From: Mycobacterium aquaticum
GTDB lineage: Bacteria; Actinomycetota; Actinomycetes; Mycobacteriales; Mycobacteriaceae
DNA: 64,000 bases
Assembly: GCF_002086485.1 (NCBI RefSeq)
Contig: NZ_MVHF01000002.1
Coordinates: forward strand, 339,798-403,797
Direction: 5' to 3'
The notes under the pieces were generated by a model, which was not told the origin of the DNA, made no database searches, and worked only from the letters and a program-made list of their open reading frames with translations. Positions 60,123-64,000 of the stretch are shown here, piece after piece. The translations under genes were made by a program, and so were the position numbers. Each line of letters starts with the position of its first letter. Position 1 is the first letter of the stretch.

Positions 60123-60137
60123 CCCTAATAGTTAGGG
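60123..60137. promoter_or_regulatory. Candidate MarR/OhrR operator
   Basis: CCCTAATAGTTAGGG, perfect 6-bp arms around TAG, 13 bases upstream of the regulator's ATG at 60110, the expected site for autorepression. Confidence 0.6.
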
Positions 60138-60166
60138 CACTAGCAATATCGGGGCGCGCCGACGCT

Positions 60167-60209
60167 ACGGTTTTTGGCGAAATTTGGCGGTAATCACGCC
60201 AAAAACCGT
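60167..60209. terminator. Strong stem-loop after the LacI gene
   Basis: Perfect 13-bp inverted repeat ACGGTTTTTGGCG / CGCCAAAAACCGT with a 17-base loop, in the 125-base gap between the end of lacI (60236) and the MarR promoter. It may stop lacI transcription. No T-tail follows outside the stem. Confidence 0.45.
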
Positions 60210-60235
60210 CGTCTCGGCGAGTGAGGGAGGCGCGG

Positions 60236-61291
60236 CTAGGTCGCGCGCGCGGTCGTCGAGCGCACCACCAGCTTGGGTTCCAGGACGACGTCGTGGGCTT
60301 CGCTGCGGCCCTCGAGCATCGCCACCGCCAATCGCACGGCGTGCTGCGCCAGCCCGACCGCATCCTGGTGGATTGTGGTCAGATCGATGCGCGGGTTGTC
60401 CGAGAGGTGGCTGTCGTCGTAGCCGATCAGGGACAGTTCGCCTGGGATGTCGACGCCGGCGCGCGTGAACACGTCGAGCAGGCCCAACGCGCAGCGGTCG
60501 TTGCCGGCCAACACCGCAGTAGGCAGGGCGCCCGCGTCGAGCATGGCCCGGGCAGCGGCCGCACCCGCCTGCTCGTTGTGGGCGCCCGGGATCACGGTGA
60601 TGCGGTCGGCGAGCCCGTGACTGCGCATCGCGGCGCGGTACGCGCGGCGGCGGTCCGCCGAACCGGGATCGTCACCGCCGTCGACGTGGTGGATGGCGCG
60701 GTGGCCGAGATCGACCAGATAGTCGACGGCCAGCCGCATGCCCTTGGCGTCGTTGGTGCGGACCGTCGCCAACATGGCGTCGCTGTCGACGTGGGCGAGC
60801 CTGCGGCCCACCACCACGGTGGGGGCACGCTCGGCCAGCTTCTTCAGATACTCATGAGTTGACCTGGGACCCAACAGGATCAGGCTGCCGCACCGGTGGC
60901 TCAGAAGCGACTCGACGAACGTCGACTCCGGGCGGTCGTGCAGGTTGGCCGACAGCAGCATGTCGTAGCCGCAACTCTCGGCGGCGGGGTAGATGTTGGT
61001 CACCAGCTCGGCCTGGAACAACTGGTGCACGTCGGTGAGCACGCCGATGGTGCGGCTGCGGCCCTGGGCGAGCAGTCGCGCGGCCGAGTCGGGGCGGTAA
61101 CCGATCTCGTCGGCGACCGCCAGAACCCGTTGCCTTGTCTCCTCACTCGCACCCGGTTTGCCGTCGAGGATGAACGACACCAGGGTTCGCGACACCCCCG
61201 CGCGTTCGGCGACGTCGGCCATGGTGGGCCGTCGCGGACCGGTGCGCTGCGACGGGCTCACCGGGTCTCCGGGGAAAGTGACGGTTGACAC
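60236..61291 (-). CDS. LacI-family repressor, probably of the inositol operon
   Basis: 351 residues. DNA-binding domain TMADVAERAGVSRTLVSFILDGKPGASEETRQRVLAVADEIGYRPDSAARLLAQGRS, then a periplasmic-binding-protein-like sensor (IGVLTDVHQLFQAELV, VLAGNDRCALGLLDVFTRAGVDIPGELSLIGYDD). The GTG at 61291 is divergent from the sugar porter, and the 20-bp palindrome between them is the likely operator. Inositol-responsive control is inferred from the downstream genes. Confidence 0.9.
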   Translation of the reverse strand: MSTVTFPGDPVSPSQRTGPRRPTMADVAERAGVSRTLVSFILDGKPGASEETRQRVLAVADEIGYRPDSAARLLAQGRSRTIGVLTDVHQLFQAELVTNIYPAAESCGYDMLLSANLHDRPESTFVESLLSHRCGSLILLGPRSTHEYLKKLAERAPTVVVGRRLAHVDSDAMLATVRTNDAKGMRLAVDYLVDLGHRAIHHVDGGDDPGSADRRRAYRAAMRSHGLADRITVIPGAHNEQAGAAAARAMLDAGALPTAVLAGNDRCALGLLDVFTRAGVDIPGELSLIGYDDSHLSDNPRIDLTTIHQDAVGLAQHAVRLAVAMLEGRSEAHDVVLEPKLVVRSTTARAT

Positions 61292-61327
61292 AGTTCGGGC
61301 ATGCGCCCATAGTAGACCTCACGCGCG

Positions 61328-61347
61328 TTACTAACGCGCGTTAGTAA
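61328..61347. promoter_or_regulatory. LacI operator of the inositol operon
   Basis: TTACTAACGCGCGTTAGTAA, a perfect 20-base palindrome with the central CGCG typical of LacI-type sites. ACGCGCGTTA also occurs immediately upstream (61321-61330), overlapping it, so a second half-site may exist. Confidence 0.75.
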
Positions 61348-61368
61348 GAAGAGGAATTGAGGCCTGCA

Positions 61369-62787
61369 ATGTCCGGATCATCTGGCGGAGTCCGAACTGC
61401 CCCGCATGGCAGATTCCTGACCAAGCTCACCGTCATCGCCACGCTCGGTGGGCTGTTGTTCGGGTACGACACCGGCGTCATCTCCGGCGCCCTGCTCTAC
61501 ATGAAGGACGACTTGGGGCTCAGTGACTTCGGCGAGGCCACCGTGGTCAGCTGCCTGCTGTTCCCTGGCGCGGCCTTCGGTGCCTTGTTCGGCGGGCGGG
61601 TCGCCGACCGGATCGGCCGGAAACGCACGCTGTTGGTATGCGCCGGACTGTTTCTCGTAGGGGCGATCGGGTGTGCACTGGCGCCCGGTGTCCAGGTCAT
61701 GGTGGCCGCGCGCATCGTCCTCGGGCTCGGCGTCGGCGCCGCGGCGGTGACCTGCCCGCTGTATCTCGCGGAGATGGCGCCAGCCGACCGACGCGGCCGC
61801 ATGGTCACCATCAATGAGCTGATGATCGTCACGGGCCAGATGCTGGCCTTCGCGACCAACGCACTGCTGGACCGCCTGTTTCACGATCCGCACGTGTGGC
61901 GGGTCATGCTCGCCGTGGCCGCCGCCCCGGCCATCGCTCTGTTCATCGGGATGCTGGTGCTGCCAGACTCGCCGCGGTGGTATGGCCTCAAAGGCCGGAT
62001 GGCCGAGGCTCGTTCGGTGCTGGGACTGAGCCGCGACCCAGGCGAGGCCGACGCCGAGTACGCCCTGATCGAAGAACACACCGCACACATGCTCAAGACC
62101 ACCGCCACCCCGTTCTCGGTGATCCGGGACGTGCCCTGGATCCGACGCGTGGTGCTCATCGGATGCGGCCTGGCGATCATTCAGCAGGCCACCGGCATCA
62201 ACACTGTCAACTATTACGCCCCAACGATTCTCAAGCAGAGCGGGCTGGGTGTCAGCGCCGCACTGGTGGCGACCATCGCCGTCGGAGTCACGTCTGTGGT
62301 GACCACCGTCATCGGGATCATCCTGCTCGGCTACGTGGGCCGCCGGACCATGCTGCTGATCGGATTCGCCGGCGTCGCGGGCTCTCAGGCCGCGCTCTCG
62401 CTGGTGTTCCTGCTGCCGGAGTCGATGACCCGCAGCTATGTGATCCTCGGTTGCATGATCGCCTTCGTCGCGTTCGTCCAGATGTTCATCGGCACGTGCG
62501 TGTGGCTGCTGCTGTCCGAGATCTTCCCGCTCAGCATTCGCGGATTCGCCATGGGCATCGCAGTTTTCGTGCTGTGGTGCACCAACGCCATCATCTCGTT
62601 CCTGTTCCCGCTGCTGAACTCTGCGCTGGGCTCGACCGGCACCTTCGCGCTGTTCGTGGCGATCAACCTCGTGTCGTGGTGGTTCGTCCGCCGCTATGTG
62701 CCGGAGACCAAGGGCACCAGCCTCGAAGAACTCGAAGAGCGTTTCGAAGCCCACGGCACCGGCCCCATCCCCGTCGCTACTCACTGA
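61369..62787 (+). CDS. iolT: Sugar-porter MFS transporter, probable myo-inositol importer
   Basis: 472 residues, sugar porter family: GGLLFGYDTGVISGALLYMKDD, RVADRIGRKRTLL, the QQATGINTVNYYAPTIL motif and PETKGTSLEELEE at the C-terminus. IolT-type proton symporters share these. The ATG at 61369 follows GAGGAATTGAGG. The inositol assignment rests on the downstream IolG-like and isomerase genes. Confidence 0.87.
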   Translation: MSGSSGGVRTAPHGRFLTKLTVIATLGGLLFGYDTGVISGALLYMKDDLGLSDFGEATVVSCLLFPGAAFGALFGGRVADRIGRKRTLLVCAGLFLVGAIGCALAPGVQVMVAARIVLGLGVGAAAVTCPLYLAEMAPADRRGRMVTINELMIVTGQMLAFATNALLDRLFHDPHVWRVMLAVAAAPAIALFIGMLVLPDSPRWYGLKGRMAEARSVLGLSRDPGEADAEYALIEEHTAHMLKTTATPFSVIRDVPWIRRVVLIGCGLAIIQQATGINTVNYYAPTILKQSGLGVSAALVATIAVGVTSVVTTVIGIILLGYVGRRTMLLIGFAGVAGSQAALSLVFLLPESMTRSYVILGCMIAFVAFVQMFIGTCVWLLLSEIFPLSIRGFAMGIAVFVLWCTNAIISFLFPLLNSALGSTGTFALFVAINLVSWWFVRRYVPETKGTSLEELEERFEAHGTGPIPVATH

Positions 62788-62813
62788 CCCCGCTGTATCC
62801 GAAAGGAAGTGCA

Positions 62814-63839
62814 ATGTCTGACCTTCGAGTTGCCGTCTTGGGCGTCGGCCTGATGGGCGCCGACCACGTCGAGCGGTTGTCGTCGCGTATCTCCGGTGCC
62901 GGGGTCGCGGTCGTCAACGACTTCCTCACCGACAAGGCCGAAAGTGTCGCCGCGGGGATCCCCGGATGCCGGGCGATCAGCGATCCGCTGGATGCCATCG
63001 CCGATCCCGACGTGGACGCGGTGGTGCTGGCAACCCCTGGCCCGACGCACGAAAAGCAGCTGCTGGCATGCCTCGATCACGGCAAGCCGGTGCTGTGTGA
63101 GAAGCCCTTGACCACCGACGTCGAATCGGCGCTCGCAGTCGTCAAGCGCGAAGCCGAGCTGGGCAAACGACTCATCCAGGTCGGGTTCATGCGCCGCTTC
63201 GACGACGAGTACATGGCGTTGAAGGCCATGCTCGACGAGGGCGAGCTGGGACAGCCGCTGGTCTTGCACTGCGCGCATCGCAACCCGGCAGTACCACACG
63301 GTTTCGACAGCGCCATGGTGGTGCGCGACTCCCTGGTCCACGAGATCGACGTCACCCGATTCCTGTTCGACGAAGAGATCGCGTCCATCCAGATCATCAA
63401 GCCGACCGCGAATCCCGCAGGCCCAGAAGGGCTTTCCGACCCGCAGATCGCGATACTGCGCACCGCTGGCGGTAAGCATGTTGACGTCGAACTGTTCGTC
63501 CACACCGGCGTGGCCTATGAGGTGCGCACCGAGGTCGTTGCCGAGCGCGGTTCGGCGATGATCGGCCTGGACGTCAATGTGGTGCGTAGGGGCCAACCGG
63601 GCGTGTGGGGTGGGCGGATCACGCCAGGATTCCGGGAGCGCTTCGGCCGGGCCTATGACACCGAAATCCAGCGGTGGGTCAATGCAGTTCGCAGCGGGGT
63701 GAACATCGATGGGCCCACTGCGTGGGACGGTTACGCCGCAGCCGCCGTGTGTGAGGCCGGCGTCGAATCTCTGCAGTCGGGCCGGCCCGTCGAGGTGTCC
63801 ATGGTGGCGCGCGACTCGATCACGGGAGCATTAGCATGA
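62814..63839 (+). CDS. iolG: Inositol 2-dehydrogenase-like oxidoreductase (Gfo/Idh/MocA)
   Basis: 341 residues: NAD-binding VLGVGLMGADHVERL, CEKPLTTDVESA with the catalytic lysine, FMRRFDDEYMALK and SLVHEIDVTRFLFDE. These are the marks of IolG, which oxidises myo-inositol to 2-keto-inositol. It is 26 bases after the porter, with GAAAGGAAG as ribosome site. It overlaps the isomerase gene by ATGA. Confidence 0.88.
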   Translation: MSDLRVAVLGVGLMGADHVERLSSRISGAGVAVVNDFLTDKAESVAAGIPGCRAISDPLDAIADPDVDAVVLATPGPTHEKQLLACLDHGKPVLCEKPLTTDVESALAVVKREAELGKRLIQVGFMRRFDDEYMALKAMLDEGELGQPLVLHCAHRNPAVPHGFDSAMVVRDSLVHEIDVTRFLFDEEIASIQIIKPTANPAGPEGLSDPQIAILRTAGGKHVDVELFVHTGVAYEVRTEVVAERGSAMIGLDVNVVRRGQPGVWGGRITPGFRERFGRAYDTEIQRWVNAVRSGVNIDGPTAWDGYAAAAVCEAGVESLQSGRPVEVSMVARDSITGALA

Positions 63840-64000
63840 AGATTGCATTGGATCCGACGCCGTTTCACCACTCGCATGAGTTGCTGGAGTTCCCGAAGCT
63901 GGTGGCGGAGTTGGGGTATGAGTATCTGCAGTTGACGCCGCACCGGGATTTCATCCCGTTCTTCAACCATCCGCGCGCCGACGATGATCTGGTCGCCACG
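63836..64000 (+). CDS. Sugar phosphate isomerase/epimerase (partial, runs off the right edge)
   Basis: 55 codons visible, beginning MKIALDPTPFHHSHELLEFPKLVAELGYEYLQLTPHRDFIPFF, the start of an AP-endonuclease-2-type TIM barrel as in IolE, IolH and IolI. The ATG overlaps the iolG stop. Which of the inositol steps it does cannot be told from this fragment. Confidence 0.75.
   Translation, partial: MKIALDPTPFHHSHELLEFPKLVAELGYEYLQLTPHRDFIPFFNHPRADDDLVAT

Noticed and set aside
1..64000. Prophage, transposon, CRISPR or tRNA-linked island
   Set aside because: No transposase, integrase, cas gene, regular repeat array or tRNA was found; the single endolysin-like amidase is not enough.

Overview
The window is high-GC actinobacterial chromosome, most likely from a fast-growing Mycolicibacterium (Mycobacterium) species. 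The evidence is an MspA-type porin, a PknK-type kinase fused to a MalT-like region, a DUF5313 protein, mycofactocin-type short-chain dehydrogenases (SDRs), and several genes that look leaderless. No tRNA, rRNA, CRISPR array, insertion sequence or phage integration was seen. About 60 genes are packed in short operons, many joined by 4-base ATGA/GTGA overlaps, and most have catabolic or regulatory roles.

Layout. 1-6.7 kb holds a partial MmyB-type regulator, an MFS exporter, a Tat/lipoprotein alpha/beta hydrolase, uppP, an MspA porin, a small secreted protein and a glutaminase. 6.9-20.7 kb is a catabolic island: an APC permease, five SDRs, a GntR/FCD regulator, a DUF1116 protein, a Cys-rich protein of unknown family, two glutamine-synthetase-like ligases, an HSL-type esterase, a flavoprotein monooxygenase and a PuuD-like gamma-glutamyl hydrolase. 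This resembles a gamma-glutamylation route for an amine with extra, unexplained steps. A TAGGTC-containing motif recurs at its three promoters. 20.8-27.7 kb is a second catabolic unit: a luciferase-like monooxygenase with flavin reductase, two SDRs (one clearly of the mycofactocin type), an APC permease, a TetR regulator and a degenerate RibB-like protein. The palindrome TTGAAC-N4-GTTCAA sits at four places here. 27.8-36.7 kb holds PknK, an SDR, a MerR-peroxiredoxin fusion, a peptidoglycan amidase, a cytochrome b561/Tat-catalase pair and an APH(3')-like kinase.

36.9-40.7 kb is an operon of acyl-CoA dehydrogenase, SDR and APH-fold kinase, resembling 4-hydroxyacyl-CoA (levulinate-type) catabolism, followed by a hypothetical gene. 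40.7-45.6 kb is a TetR-controlled operon of a DUF4242 protein, an ACAD-fold protein and a NitT/TauT-type ABC transporter. 45.6-52 kb holds a secreted lipase-like protein, a TetR/acyl-CoA dehydrogenase pair, a cysteine hydrolase, an unknown protein and an SDR. 52.1-54.5 kb has an XRE-cupin regulator and a class II aldolase/DapA-family operon. Its palindromic operator lies exactly between the -35 and -10 boxes and has a second copy near the regulator. 54.5-58.4 kb is a three-gene ATGA-coupled operon of MFS carrier, a solute-binding protein without a signal peptide, and an FAD monooxygenase. 58.5-64 kb holds a signal-less amidase, DUF5313, an OhrR-like MarR regulator, and the start of an inositol operon (LacI repressor, sugar porter, inositol dehydrogenase, sugar phosphate isomerase) with a perfect 20-bp operator.

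All assignments come from reading motifs by eye. No alignment or database search was run.
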